DNA of 14,280 nt from Pseudomonadota bacterium (GTDB taxonomy: Bacteria > Pseudomonadota > Alphaproteobacteria > Acetobacterales > Acetobacteraceae): NCBI GenBank assembly GCA_021780935.1, contig JAJXXT010000053.1:1-14280 (forward strand). The letters are read 5' to 3'. The notes beneath the pieces were generated by a model. That model searched no databases and was not told where the DNA came from. It was given only the letters and a program-made list of their open reading frames with translations. The position numbers and the translations under genes were made by a program. Shown in pieces: positions 1-6,551 of this stretch (positions are counted from its first letter, which is position 1; each line of letters begins with the position of its first letter).

Positions 1-182
1 TCGCAGGAAACCGCTTCAGCCGGCAGCCCCCTGGCACGCGCGTGCTCCAGCGCTGCCTCAGCCGCTTCGCGGTTGATGTCGATAATGCCGATGGCGGTCG
101 CACCAGCGTCCACCGCCATGCGGGCAAGCACCGCGCCAAGTCCCGAACCCCCGCCGACGATAAGTGTCGAAAGACCCTTCAT
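1..182 (-). CDS. SDR family oxidoreductase, N-terminal part (cut by left edge)
   Basis: Only the first 60 residues are in the window and the gene runs off the left edge. Visible is the start of a Rossmann fold: a hydrophobic strand, then the glycine-rich loop GGGSGLG (residues 10-16), a helix, and a second strand ending in IIDINR. The first position of the classical SDR motif TGxxxGxG is Val9 instead of Thr. Asp35 at the end of the second strand usually indicates NAD(H) preference in SDRs. The ATG is preceded by AGGGAG overlapping the stop codon of the upstream SDR gene, with 10 bases between the genes, so it is almost certainly the last visible member of that operon. The catalytic Ser/Tyr/Lys region lies outside the window, so the substrate class is unknown. 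Confidence 0.85.
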   Translation of the reverse strand, partial: MKGLSTLIVGGGSGLGAVLARMAVDAGATAIGIIDINREAAEAALEHARARGLPAEAVSC

Positions 183-192
183 CACTCGCTCC

Positions 193-906
193 CTACTTTG
201 TTCCGCTTGGTGTGACCGGCCTTGTCGGGACGATATCAAAACGTGATACGTCGGCCCTCGCGGGCAATGCCAGGACCGCCACCACAACACTGGCGACGTC
301 TTCTGGCTGCAGCGCGACATCACCAGCATACATCGCCGCGCGCGCGCCCTCATTGAGGATGGTCTCATAGAGCCGTGTCTCGACGCGCCCAGCGACGATT
401 TCGGTCACGCGGACCCCGTGCGGCGAAAGATCGGTGCGCAGCGAGGCAGCGAAGCCAGAGATCGCGGCCTTGGTTGCAGCGTAGATAGCAATGTTGGCAA
501 AGGCACTGTGCCCCGCAACGGAACCCGTGAAGATGACGTGTCCCGATTGGCGACGCTGCATCTGCGGCAGGACGAGGCGGGTGAGGAGAATGGGCGCGTT
601 GAGATTGATTTCGAGCGCCGCATCAATATCGGCGACATCCATCTCAGCAAAACTACCCAGCGGCGGCATGATGCCCGCATTGTTGATCAGAACGTCGATA
701 GTGAGATCCGCAACCACCGTCGCTACCGCATCACGGTCGGTGATATCGAGGCAGAACGGCGTGATACGCGGTCCTGTCCGCTGGAGTTCTTCAAGCGCCG
801 CCTCATTGCGCCCCGCGGCGTAAACGTCGTAGCCGGCTTCACTCAGCGCGAGCGCCATGGCCCGGCCAATGCCGCTCGTCGCTCCGGTAATGAAAACCGT
901 TGGCAC
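193..906 (-). CDS. SDR family NAD(P)-dependent oxidoreductase
   Basis: A complete classical short-chain dehydrogenase/reductase of 237 residues, a normal length for the family. Visible motifs are the cofactor loop TGATSGIG (7-14), NNAG (75-78), and the active-site set Asn101, Ser129, Tyr142 and Lys146 (YAATK). The second strand ends in AAGRN; Arg33 there favours NADP(H). The start is GTG, not ATG: a CAGGAG Shine-Dalgarno sequence lies just upstream, and only one base separates this start from the stop of the regulator gene, which suggests translational coupling. It resembles the broad 3-hydroxy acid/YdfG-like SDRs, but the substrate cannot be told from sequence. It lies in an operon with two other SDRs and an AroE-like enzyme, so a role in stepwise alcohol/ketone interconversion of one catabolite is likely. 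Confidence 0.9.
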   Translation of the reverse strand: MPTVFITGATSGIGRAMALALSEAGYDVYAAGRNEAALEELQRTGPRITPFCLDITDRDAVATVVADLTIDVLINNAGIMPPLGSFAEMDVADIDAALEINLNAPILLTRLVLPQMQRRQSGHVIFTGSVAGHSAFANIAIYAATKAAISGFAASLRTDLSPHGVRVTEIVAGRVETRLYETILNEGARAAMYAGDVALQPEDVASVVVAVLALPARADVSRFDIVPTRPVTPSGTK

Positions 907-907
907 G

Positions 908-1750
908 TCAGGACTCCTGTCGCGTCGGGGATGATTTGGCCGGCATGTGGGCGTTCGATCGTCGCTGCGTCAGCTTCACCGGCGGTTTCAGCCCCAAGAA
1001 GAGAGCGGCAGCCGCCTGCTTCTGCTGCTCGTCCGTCGCTTCGACGCCGGAGCCCTGTGCCAGCGCACGCACCCGAGCGAGACTGTTGGAAAGGTGCCGG
1101 TGCATTGCCTTCCGGGCCGCGCGGTCATTCTGCTCGTCGATCGCGTCAACGATGGCTTTGTGCTCGCCATGGATGCCGGCATAATAACGATCCTTGAGTG
1201 CCGGATCGACAACGTAACCAAGCCGAAGCCTCGGTACGATTCGCGGCTTGAGATAGCTCAGGAAACCGTAGATGAACTCGTTACGGGCTGCCTTGGCAAT
1301 GGCGAGATGAAAGTCGTAATCGTAATGGACCTGGATCGTGCTCGGATCCTGCTGCTCGGCGTCGATCCGTTCCATCATCGCGCGGATTGCGACGACCTCG
1401 CCTCTCGTCCGCCGTTCCGCACAAAGCCCCGCGGCCTCAACCTCGACGCTCAGGCGCAGCTCGAGAAGGGCAATCGTTTCGGGTAGCGTCCGTAGGGCCT
1501 CGTCCGGGATCGTAAAATTCTGGCCTCCCGGAATCTGACTGACGAACATGCCGCGCCCCTGCTGCGGTATCACCAGCCCATCCGAACGCAACCGTGCCAC
1601 CGCCTCCCGAACCACGGTGCGACTCACGTCGTACCTGGCGCATAGCTCCGCCTCTGTCGGCAGCTGCGCGCCGGGCTTGAGGCGGCCGGAACGAATGGTC
1701 CCCGCGAGGCTCTCGGCCACCATGGTGGACAACGGCCGTCGCAGGGTCAT
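908..1750 (-). CDS. GntR-family transcriptional regulator, FadR subfamily with FCD domain
   Basis: The protein has 280 residues. Residues about 8-72 form the GntR winged helix-turn-helix, with typical runs GAQLPTEAELCARYDVSRT and VVREAVARL. Residues about 90-230 form an all-helical FCD ligand-binding domain. Asp144, His148, His197 and His219 fall at the positions of the metal ligands of this family, and such metal sites usually bind small carboxylic acids. GGAGG lies before the ATG. The gene sits in the middle of an operon of dehydrogenases, and an FCD-like palindrome overlaps the operon promoter (3502-3522), so autoregulation and control of the divergent genes are likely; this is inference. 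A tail of about 50 residues after the last FCD helix, basic at its end, is longer than usual. The effector is unknown but may be a pathway intermediate. Confidence 0.93.
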   Translation of the reverse strand: MTLRRPLSTMVAESLAGTIRSGRLKPGAQLPTEAELCARYDVSRTVVREAVARLRSDGLVIPQQGRGMFVSQIPGGQNFTIPDEALRTLPETIALLELRLSVEVEAAGLCAERRTRGEVVAIRAMMERIDAEQQDPSTIQVHYDYDFHLAIAKAARNEFIYGFLSYLKPRIVPRLRLGYVVDPALKDRYYAGIHGEHKAIVDAIDEQNDRAARKAMHRHLSNSLARVRALAQGSGVEATDEQQKQAAAALFLGLKPPVKLTQRRSNAHMPAKSSPTRQES

Positions 1751-1803
1751 CGCTTCCCTCCTCGCTCGAAGCTGCGGTTATGGCCCACGGCCGCGGCTCC
1801 CGA

Positions 1804-2610
1804 TCAAGCGGCGGTGGCCGGGCGAATCGGGTTGCCCTGCAGATAATGCGCGTAGGGCGCCTGCACCAGCCAGCCGGCATCGACTGGCAGGGTGACACCG
1901 GTGATCGCTCCCGCGCGGTCCGAACACAGGAACAGCGCCGCCTCCGCGACGTCGCGAGGCTCCACGAAGCGCCGCAGTGCCGTGGTCGCCTTGATCGCCT
2001 CGGGATTGCGCTCTCCCTTGGCGATCTTTTCCTGCAGTCCGTCGGACAAGGTGTAGCCCGGCGCCACGGCGTTGACGCGCACACCGCGCGGGCCGAGTTC
2101 CGCCGCCAGGATCTGCGTCAGCGCCAGCACCGCATGCTTGCCTGGCGTATAAGCCGGCAGCGACAATGGTGCGAACGAGGCGAGCGATCCGACATTGAGG
2201 ATCGCACCCCGACCGACCGCGGCCATCATTCGGCCAAACACCTGGCAGCCAAGCAGCGTACCGCGGTAGTTGACGCGCCACATCACCTCGTCCTCGTCGA
2301 GTGCCTGATCAAGGACACGCTTGCCGCTCTGCAGGATTCCGGCGCAGTTGATGAGCACATACGGTGCGCCGAACTCACCGGCCACAGTCTTACCCAGCGC
2401 CTCGACCGAGCTCGGCTCGCCGACATCCGTCTCGACATAGCTTGCCGCCGGCGCACCCGCCGCTGCGCAGGCACGCGCCGCCTCCACCCCCGGCGTCTTG
2501 CCGCGCCCGGCAACGACGACCCGAGCGCCGTCCTCGGCGAAGCGCAGCGCGATCGCCCGGCCGATACCGCGCGTCCCGCCGATCACGACGACGGCGCGCG
2601 CCTCAGCCAT
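1804..2610 (-). CDS. SDR family NAD(P)-dependent oxidoreductase
   Basis: A complete classical SDR of 268 residues. The cofactor loop is GGTRGIG (11-17), NCAG (88-91) replaces the more usual NNAG, and the active-site set is Asn114, Ser142, Tyr154 and Lys158 (YTPGK). VAPG follows, and the family-typical C-terminal VDAGW lies near residues 243-247. Arg36 after the second strand suggests NADP(H). The ATG lies inside the end of the shikimate dehydrogenase-like gene (8-base overlap) and has no clear Shine-Dalgarno sequence of its own, so translation probably depends on coupling to that gene. It is best described as a dehydrogenase/reductase of the FabG-like class. FabG itself is unlikely, because the gene sits in a catabolic cluster and not with fatty-acid synthesis genes. 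The substrate is unknown. Confidence 0.9.
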   Translation of the reverse strand: MAEARAVVVIGGTRGIGRAIALRFAEDGARVVVAGRGKTPGVEAARACAAAGAPAASYVETDVGEPSSVEALGKTVAGEFGAPYVLINCAGILQSGKRVLDQALDEDEVMWRVNYRGTLLGCQVFGRMMAAVGRGAILNVGSLASFAPLSLPAYTPGKHAVLALTQILAAELGPRGVRVNAVAPGYTLSDGLQEKIAKGERNPEAIKATTALRRFVEPRDVAEAALFLCSDRAGAITGVTLPVDAGWLVQAPYAHYLQGNPIRPATAA

Positions 2611-3415
2611 GGTCGCGAGCCCGGCGATCGATATCGAAGAACTCCGCCATGCCGCGCACCTGGTAATCCATCATCGGCCGACCAGGCTGTATGCGACAGC
2701 CGATTTTCTTTGCGTGGCGCAGGAGCGCCGTCTCGGCCGGATCCATGATGATGTCGACGACCGTCATCGCGGGCGTCAGCTTGCTCACGTCCATCGGCAG
2801 CGGATCGTTCTCGTGCAGGCCGGATGGCGTCGCGTTGATGGCCATGTCCATGCCCGAGGGATCGGCCGCCCCCACCTCGATACGACAGGCGGGAAACGCC
2901 TTCGCCACCAGCGCCGCCAGCGCTGCGGCGCGCGTGGAATCGACGTCATTGAGACGGATTTCCGCCGCCCCCTCGTCGGCGAGGCAGTAGGCCAGCGAGG
3001 CACCGGCGCCACCCGCGCCGACCTGCAGGATCTTGCGCCCGCCAATAGCGTGGTTGCCTGCCTTGAGACCTTCGATGAAGCCGACACCGTCGAAATTGTC
3101 GGCGTACCAGCTCCCGTCGGCCTGCCGGCGCACGGAATTGGCGCTCTGCACCCGCGCAGCGCGCGGGTGAGCCGCGGCGCATTTGTGGTAGACGGCAACT
3201 TTGTAGGGGACCGAAACGATCACCCCGCGCACGTTCTGTGCGGCCGTGACGCCGGCCCAAAATGTGTCGAAATCCTCCGGCCGGCAAGTGATCGGAACCA
3301 TCAGGCTGTCGAGGCCCTTTGCCTCGAAGATTTCGTTGAACATACCGGGGCTCTTGGTATGCCCGATCGGGTGGGCCAGCATCAGGAAGACATCCGCCTT
3401 GCCGCTTCCACGCAT
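2603..3415 (-). CDS. Shikimate dehydrogenase-like enzyme (AroE/quinate dehydrogenase family)
   Basis: From the ATG at 3415 the protein has 270 residues, the usual AroE length. An upstream in-frame ATG at 3520 would add 35 unlikely residues and lies inside the predicted promoter; the ATG at 3415 has AAGGA 8 bases upstream. Family landmarks are HPIGHTKSP (15-23), VSVPYK (67-72) with the catalytic Lys72, Asn93, the partner Asp109 in NFDGVG, GAGGAG (133-138), INATPSG (193-199) and Gln252. The catalytic Lys/Asp pair is kept. The carboxylate-binding Ser of E. coli AroE (SxS) is Thr20, the following Ser22 is kept, and the conserved NVT is IVS. Asp157 after the second nucleotide-binding strand favours NAD(H) over NADP(H). 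NAD preference and location with transport and regulator genes suggest catabolism of a quinate/shikimate-like compound, not aromatic biosynthesis; this is inference. It is the first gene of the operon. Confidence 0.88.
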   Translation of the reverse strand: MRGSGKADVFLMLAHPIGHTKSPGMFNEIFEAKGLDSLMVPITCRPEDFDTFWAGVTAAQNVRGVIVSVPYKVAVYHKCAAAHPRAARVQSANSVRRQADGSWYADNFDGVGFIEGLKAGNHAIGGRKILQVGAGGAGASLAYCLADEGAAEIRLNDVDSTRAAALAALVAKAFPACRIEVGAADPSGMDMAINATPSGLHENDPLPMDVSKLTPAMTVVDIIMDPAETALLRHAKKIGCRIQPGRPMMDYQVRGMAEFFDIDRRARDHG

Positions 3416-3423
3416 GCTCTTGA

Positions 3424-3428
3424 TCCTT
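3424..3428 (-). promoter_or_regulatory. Shine-Dalgarno sequence fixing the AroE-like start
   Basis: AAGGA ends 8 bases before the ATG at 3415-3413. It supports this start over the in-frame ATG at 3520, which falls upstream of the -10 box of the predicted promoter and so would not be transcribed from it. Confidence 0.7.
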
Positions 3429-3501
3429 TTCCTTCGACGTTCGGTGGCGTGGGGCCATTCCGCAACTCTGCTCGCCAGGCGGCTTGCTCGCCATCCATAG
3501 C

Positions 3502-3522
3502 GTATGATATAGGATGTCATAC
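3502..3522. promoter_or_regulatory. Inverted repeat, probable GntR/FCD operator
   Basis: The arms GTATGA (3502-3507) and TCATAC (3517-3522) flank a 9-base centre. Allowing for the inner bases, 8 of 10 half-site positions are symmetric around 3512. FCD-type GntR proteins commonly bind short AT-rich palindromes of this size, and one is encoded in the operon this site precedes. The site overlaps the minus-strand -10 box, as expected for a repressor. It also lies where a plus-strand promoter for the divergent genes would sit; a weak pair TTGCTC (3484-3489) and TATAGG (3508-3513) can be seen there. Confidence 0.55.
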
Positions 3523-3531
3523 AAATATCAA
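3504..3531 (-). promoter_or_regulatory. Predicted sigma-70-type promoter of the dehydrogenase/regulator operon
   Basis: Reading the minus strand, TTGATA (3531-3526) is followed after 16 bases by TATCAT (3509-3504). Both boxes match the consensus at five of six positions. Transcription would begin near 3497, leaving a leader of about 80 bases before the AroE-like start codon. The area is clearly more AT-rich than its surroundings. The inverted repeat at 3502-3522 covers the -10 box and most of the spacer. Confidence 0.6.
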
Positions 3532-3549
3532 CCCGCCGGGAAACGCCTT

Positions 3550-3765
3550 ATGCTGGACCGCTCGAACCCGCCGCTCGTGCAGGCCGCCATTCGTGCCATG
3601 CGACCGGCCACCACCCGCGTGAGCCAGACCAGTGGCATCCTTGCGCCCCTCAAGACGGATGCCGCCAATGACCTGGCCGGGAGCGTCGCCGCGATCACCC
3701 TTGGATCGGATCCCGATCTGCTTGCCCGCGGCGCCGGCAACCTGATGCCCGCCTTCGCCCGCTGA
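3550..3765 (+). CDS. Small ORF of unknown function upstream of the FAD oxidoreductase
   Basis: The ORF is 71 residues from the ATG at 3550. An upstream in-frame ATG at 3514 lies within the operator and is less likely. I do not recognise the protein. Support for coding: by my count 59 of 71 codons end in G or C, matching the real genes nearby; its stop lies 16 bases before the oxidoreductase start; and the stretch would otherwise be an unusual gap. The product is Ala/Arg/Leu-rich, with no signal peptide, no clear membrane segment and no cysteine. A weak GGGAAA precedes the ATG. It could be a small accessory protein, the remnant of a decayed longer gene, or a non-coding leader. An opposite-strand frame covers the same bases but looks less coding-like. 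Confidence 0.45.
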   Translation: MLDRSNPPLVQAAIRAMRPATTRVSQTSGILAPLKTDAANDLAGSVAAITLGSDPDLLARGAGNLMPAFAR

Positions 3766-3781
3766 ACCCGGAGCTTCGTCG

Positions 3782-4999
3782 ATGCCGATTCCCTCGTACA
3801 AATCCCCCACCCGCAAGGCCTACGACATCGTCATTGTCGGCGGTGCGGCGGTCGGTTCCTCGGCCGCCTACTGGCTGAGCCTGGCACTCGGGCGAACCGC
3901 CTCCATCCTCGTCGTCGAGCGTGACAGCAGCTACGAATTCGCCTCCACGGCCTTGTCGACCAGTTCGATCCGCCAGCAGTACTCGAATCCGATTAACGTC
4001 AAAATCAGCCAATTCGGCATCGAGATCATCCGTGGCTTTCAGGCGCGCATGGCGCCATTCTTTCCTGGCGAAACCGCGCCCGATCTCGGCTTTCGCGAGC
4101 ATGGCTACCTCTATTGCTGCTCGCCCGACGGCGTGGACGCAGCCAAGGCAAGAGTCGCGCTGCAGAGCAGCCTCGGCGCCGGCACGGTGTTTCTCGAGCC
4201 TGGGGCCCTGAAGGAAAAATTCTCCTGGATCAACGTCGATGATCTCGGTGGCGCCTCCTGGGGCTCGCGCGACGAGGGATGGTTCGATTCCATGGGGCTG
4301 CTAAACGGCTTCCGTCGCGCCGCCCGCATGGGAGGCGTCGAATACCTCGACAATGCGGTGACGGGGCTGGACCTGGTCGACAACCGGGTCGTCGCGGCGC
4401 ACCTCGCAACAGGCGATTCCGTCGCCTGCGGCACATTGGTCAATGCCGCCGGCCCACGCGCGCAGGTGGTGGCGCAGATGGCCGGCCTCTCGATCCCGGT
4501 GCGGCCCTACAAGCGCTACAGTTTCGTTTTTGCCAGTGCCACGCCGATCCCGGGGCGCATGCCGAACGTCATCGACCTCTCCGGGACCTTCGTGCGCCCC
4601 GAGGGGGAGCTCTTCCTCACCGGCAACACGCCGCAGAATGACGGGCCCGCGGACTACGACGACTTCGAGATGCATCATGAGGAGTTCACGGATTACATCT
4701 GGCCCGCGCTGTGGCATCGCATTCCCGCTTTTGATGCCCTCAGAGTGCAGTCGAGTTGGACTGGTCATTACGAATACAATATGATGGACCATAATGGGAT
4801 TGTCGGTTTCCATCCCGACGTGAAAAACTTCATGTTTGCCAATGGGTTTTCGGGACACGGGCTGCAGCAATCTCCCGCCGTCGGCCGTGCGGTTTCGGAG
4901 CTGATCGTTCATGGCGGCTTTCAGACACTTGATCTCTCGCCGTTTGCCTACGAACGCATCCCCCGTAACGAGCCATTCCTGGAAGAAGCCGTGATCTGA
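3782..4999 (+). CDS. FAD-dependent oxidoreductase, DAO (D-amino acid oxidase/sarcosine oxidase-like) family
   Basis: The protein has 405 residues. The N-terminal FAD-binding fold shows YDIVIVGGAAVGSSAAYWL (14-32), where the second Gly of GxGxxG is Ala, as is common in this subgroup, and Glu46 at the end of the second strand for the FAD ribose. SSIRQQYSNP (61-70) and the C-terminal run NGFSGHGLQQSPAVGR (354-369) are typical of the soluble sarcosine oxidase beta/FOXRED1-like subfamily. NAAGP (221-225) is the second FAD motif. There is no signal peptide, so it is cytoplasmic. Members usually oxidise a C-N bond of an amino acid or N-methylated amine, or sometimes a 2-hydroxy acid. Its place before a HAAT-type ABC importer suggests it acts on the imported compound. 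GGAG stands 8 bases before the ATG. Confidence 0.92.
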   Translation: MPIPSYKSPTRKAYDIVIVGGAAVGSSAAYWLSLALGRTASILVVERDSSYEFASTALSTSSIRQQYSNPINVKISQFGIEIIRGFQARMAPFFPGETAPDLGFREHGYLYCCSPDGVDAAKARVALQSSLGAGTVFLEPGALKEKFSWINVDDLGGASWGSRDEGWFDSMGLLNGFRRAARMGGVEYLDNAVTGLDLVDNRVVAAHLATGDSVACGTLVNAAGPRAQVVAQMAGLSIPVRPYKRYSFVFASATPIPGRMPNVIDLSGTFVRPEGELFLTGNTPQNDGPADYDDFEMHHEEFTDYIWPALWHRIPAFDALRVQSSWTGHYEYNMMDHNGIVGFHPDVKNFMFANGFSGHGLQQSPAVGRAVSELIVHGGFQTLDLSPFAYERIPRNEPFLEEAVI

Positions 5000-5180
5000 G
5001 AGCCGCACCACGATCGGAGTATGGCGATGAAAGTGCAGGTACCTGGATCGCGGCGGCTTCGAATGCCCTCCGAGAGGGCCGGCGAGGCCGTCGGTGCGGC
5101 AATGGGAAAGTTTTTCTTTTGCCTAAGAAAACGAACTTGAGCGACGGGTCGGCGAAGTGCGACTAGGGTTTCACGCTTCC

Positions 5181-5202
5181 ACGGTCCGAAACGTCGGATC
5201 GT
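5181..5202. promoter_or_regulatory. 22-base near-palindrome upstream of the ABC binding-protein gene
   Basis: The arms ACGGTCCGA (5181-5189) and TCGGATCGT (5194-5202) flank AACG and match at 8 of 9 positions; as RNA the ninth would be a G-U pair. It lies in the 261-base gap between the oxidoreductase and the binding-protein gene, about 60 bases before the start codon. It has no following U-run, so a terminator is unlikely. It may be a regulator binding site or a leader hairpin. The rest of the gap shows a short GCCCTC/GAGGGC hairpin (5065-5079), an AT-rich 7-base inverted repeat (5112-5131) and a weak promoter-like TTGAGC (5137-5142). Confidence 0.35.
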
Positions 5203-5260
5203 CCAGGAAACCCGCAGACGAAAACAGGCAATAATCAGGCTTCCATCAGGAGGGGACGAC

Positions 5261-6442
5261 ATGAGAAAAATGCTGCTAGCAGCCGCCGCGATGGCACTTG
5301 TCACACAAGTCGCCGCGGCACAGACGGTCAAGATCGGCATCCTGCTGGGCTTCACTGGCCCCGAGGAGTCGCAGGCCCCTGGCATCTACAATGGCGCTGC
5401 ACTGGCCATCAAGGAAATCAACGCGTCGCACGCGTTCCTCAAGGGCGCTAAACTGGTGGGCATCAAGGGTGATGACACCTGCACCGACGCGTCGGCCGCC
5501 GTCGCCGCCGCGACCCGTCTGGTGACGTCCGATCACGTCGACGGCATCGTCGGCGGGCACTGCTCGGGCGTCACCGGCGCCGTGTTGCAGTCGGTGGCGC
5601 GCCCGAATGGGATCGTCATGGTGTCGCCCTCAGCAACGTCTCCGTCGCTGAGCACCGCTCCCTCCGACGGTCTGTTCTTCCGCACCGCTCCCTCGGATGC
5701 GCGCCAGGGACAGGTGATGTCCGACGTGCTCATGAAGAAAGGCATCAAGAAGGTCGCGCTCACCTACACGGACAATGATTACGGCAAGGGCCTCGCCGAC
5801 GCGTTCAGCGCCGCCTACAAGAAGGCCGGCGGCACGATCACGGTCTCGCTCCCGCACCAGGACGGCAAGGCCGACTATTCCGCCGAGGTCGCGACGCTGG
5901 CGGCGGCGGGCGGTGACATGCTGGTCGTGGCCGGTTATGCCGACCAGGGCGGCAAGGGTATTGTCCAGGGCGCGCTGGATACTGGCGCATTCAGCAAGTT
6001 CTACCTGCCCGACGGCATGAACACCGATGCCTTCCTGAACCACTTTGGCAAGGCGCTGGACGGTTCGCTCGGCGATTTCGGCGAGAGCAACGGCAAGGGC
6101 TTCAAGGCATACGTCGCCGAGGCGAAGACCGCTGGCTTCGACGGCACGGCCGGCTACTCGGCCCAGGGCTATGACGCGGCAGCGCTGATCGCGCTGGCCA
6201 TGGAAGCGGCTCACTCGACCAAAGGCTCGGTATACAAGAACAAGATCGAAGCGATCGCCAACGGCCCCGGCGTGAAGATCTATGCCGGACAGCTGGCCAA
6301 AGGTCTCAAGCTTCTCTCCGAGGGCAAGCCGATCAACTACCAGGGTGCCTCGAGCGTGCACCTGATCGGGCCTGATAGCGCCGGCACCTATCGCATCTAC
6401 ACGATCGAGAACGGCAAGCGCGTGACCCTCTATTACGAATAA
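5261..6442 (+). CDS. ABC transporter substrate-binding protein, HAAT (branched-chain amino acid type) family
   Basis: The protein has 393 residues. A clear Sec signal peptide spans residues 1-20 (MRKMLLAAAAMALVTQVAAA), with cleavage expected before Gln21; there is no lipobox cysteine, so it should be a free periplasmic protein. TVKIGILLGFTGPEES begins the Leu/Ile/Val-binding fold (type I periplasmic binding protein), and a second lobe follows. AGGAGGGG precedes the ATG. The first of five genes of a complete importer, it is followed by a strong stem-loop that probably allows more binding protein than membrane components to be made. HAAT members bind branched-chain amino acids, amides, urea or aromatic and hydroxy acids, and the sequence does not reveal which applies here. 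The neighbouring oxidases make a ligand other than Leu/Ile/Val quite possible. Confidence 0.93.
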   Translation: MRKMLLAAAAMALVTQVAAAQTVKIGILLGFTGPEESQAPGIYNGAALAIKEINASHAFLKGAKLVGIKGDDTCTDASAAVAAATRLVTSDHVDGIVGGHCSGVTGAVLQSVARPNGIVMVSPSATSPSLSTAPSDGLFFRTAPSDARQGQVMSDVLMKKGIKKVALTYTDNDYGKGLADAFSAAYKKAGGTITVSLPHQDGKADYSAEVATLAAAGGDMLVVAGYADQGGKGIVQGALDTGAFSKFYLPDGMNTDAFLNHFGKALDGSLGDFGESNGKGFKAYVAEAKTAGFDGTAGYSAQGYDAAALIALAMEAAHSTKGSVYKNKIEAIANGPGVKIYAGQLAKGLKLLSEGKPINYQGASSVHLIGPDSAGTYRIYTIENGKRVTLYYE

Positions 6443-6463
6443 TCCGGGACTTCGCTATCCTTG

Positions 6464-6491
6464 GAACGGCCCGGCCTGGTCCGGGCCGTTC
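6464..6491 (+). other. Intercistronic stem-loop after the ABC binding-protein gene
   Basis: A perfect 11-base stem (GAACGGCCCGG, 6464-6474, with CCGGGCCGTTC, 6481-6491) closes a 6-base loop. It starts 21 bases after the stop codon and is not followed by a T-run. That shape fits an mRNA-stabilising or partly terminating element between a highly expressed binding-protein gene and its transporter genes, as in mal-type operons. The function is inferred. Confidence 0.7.
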
Positions 6492-6551
6492 ACGCTGCCC
6501 GAGGCTCGTCCGCCATCCAGCCAACCGGCGCTGCGGTAAGGGGGGAACGAC

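Noticed and set aside
3416..3520. N-terminal extension of the AroE-like protein to the ATG at 3520
   Set aside because: The added residues are basic and unlike the family, the start would lie upstream of the -10 box, and the ATG at 3415 has a good Shine-Dalgarno sequence and gives a normal length.
3517..3816. Minus-strand 99-codon frame opposite the small ORF
   Set aside because: It overlaps the start of the oxidoreductase gene and the operator, and its codon pattern is less coding-like than the plus-strand frame.
5027..5140. 37-codon plus-strand ORF with GGAG upstream, in the gap before the binding-protein gene
   Set aside because: About 16 of 37 codons end in A or T, unlike the real genes here, and it contains the AT-rich inverted repeat; it is probably not coding.
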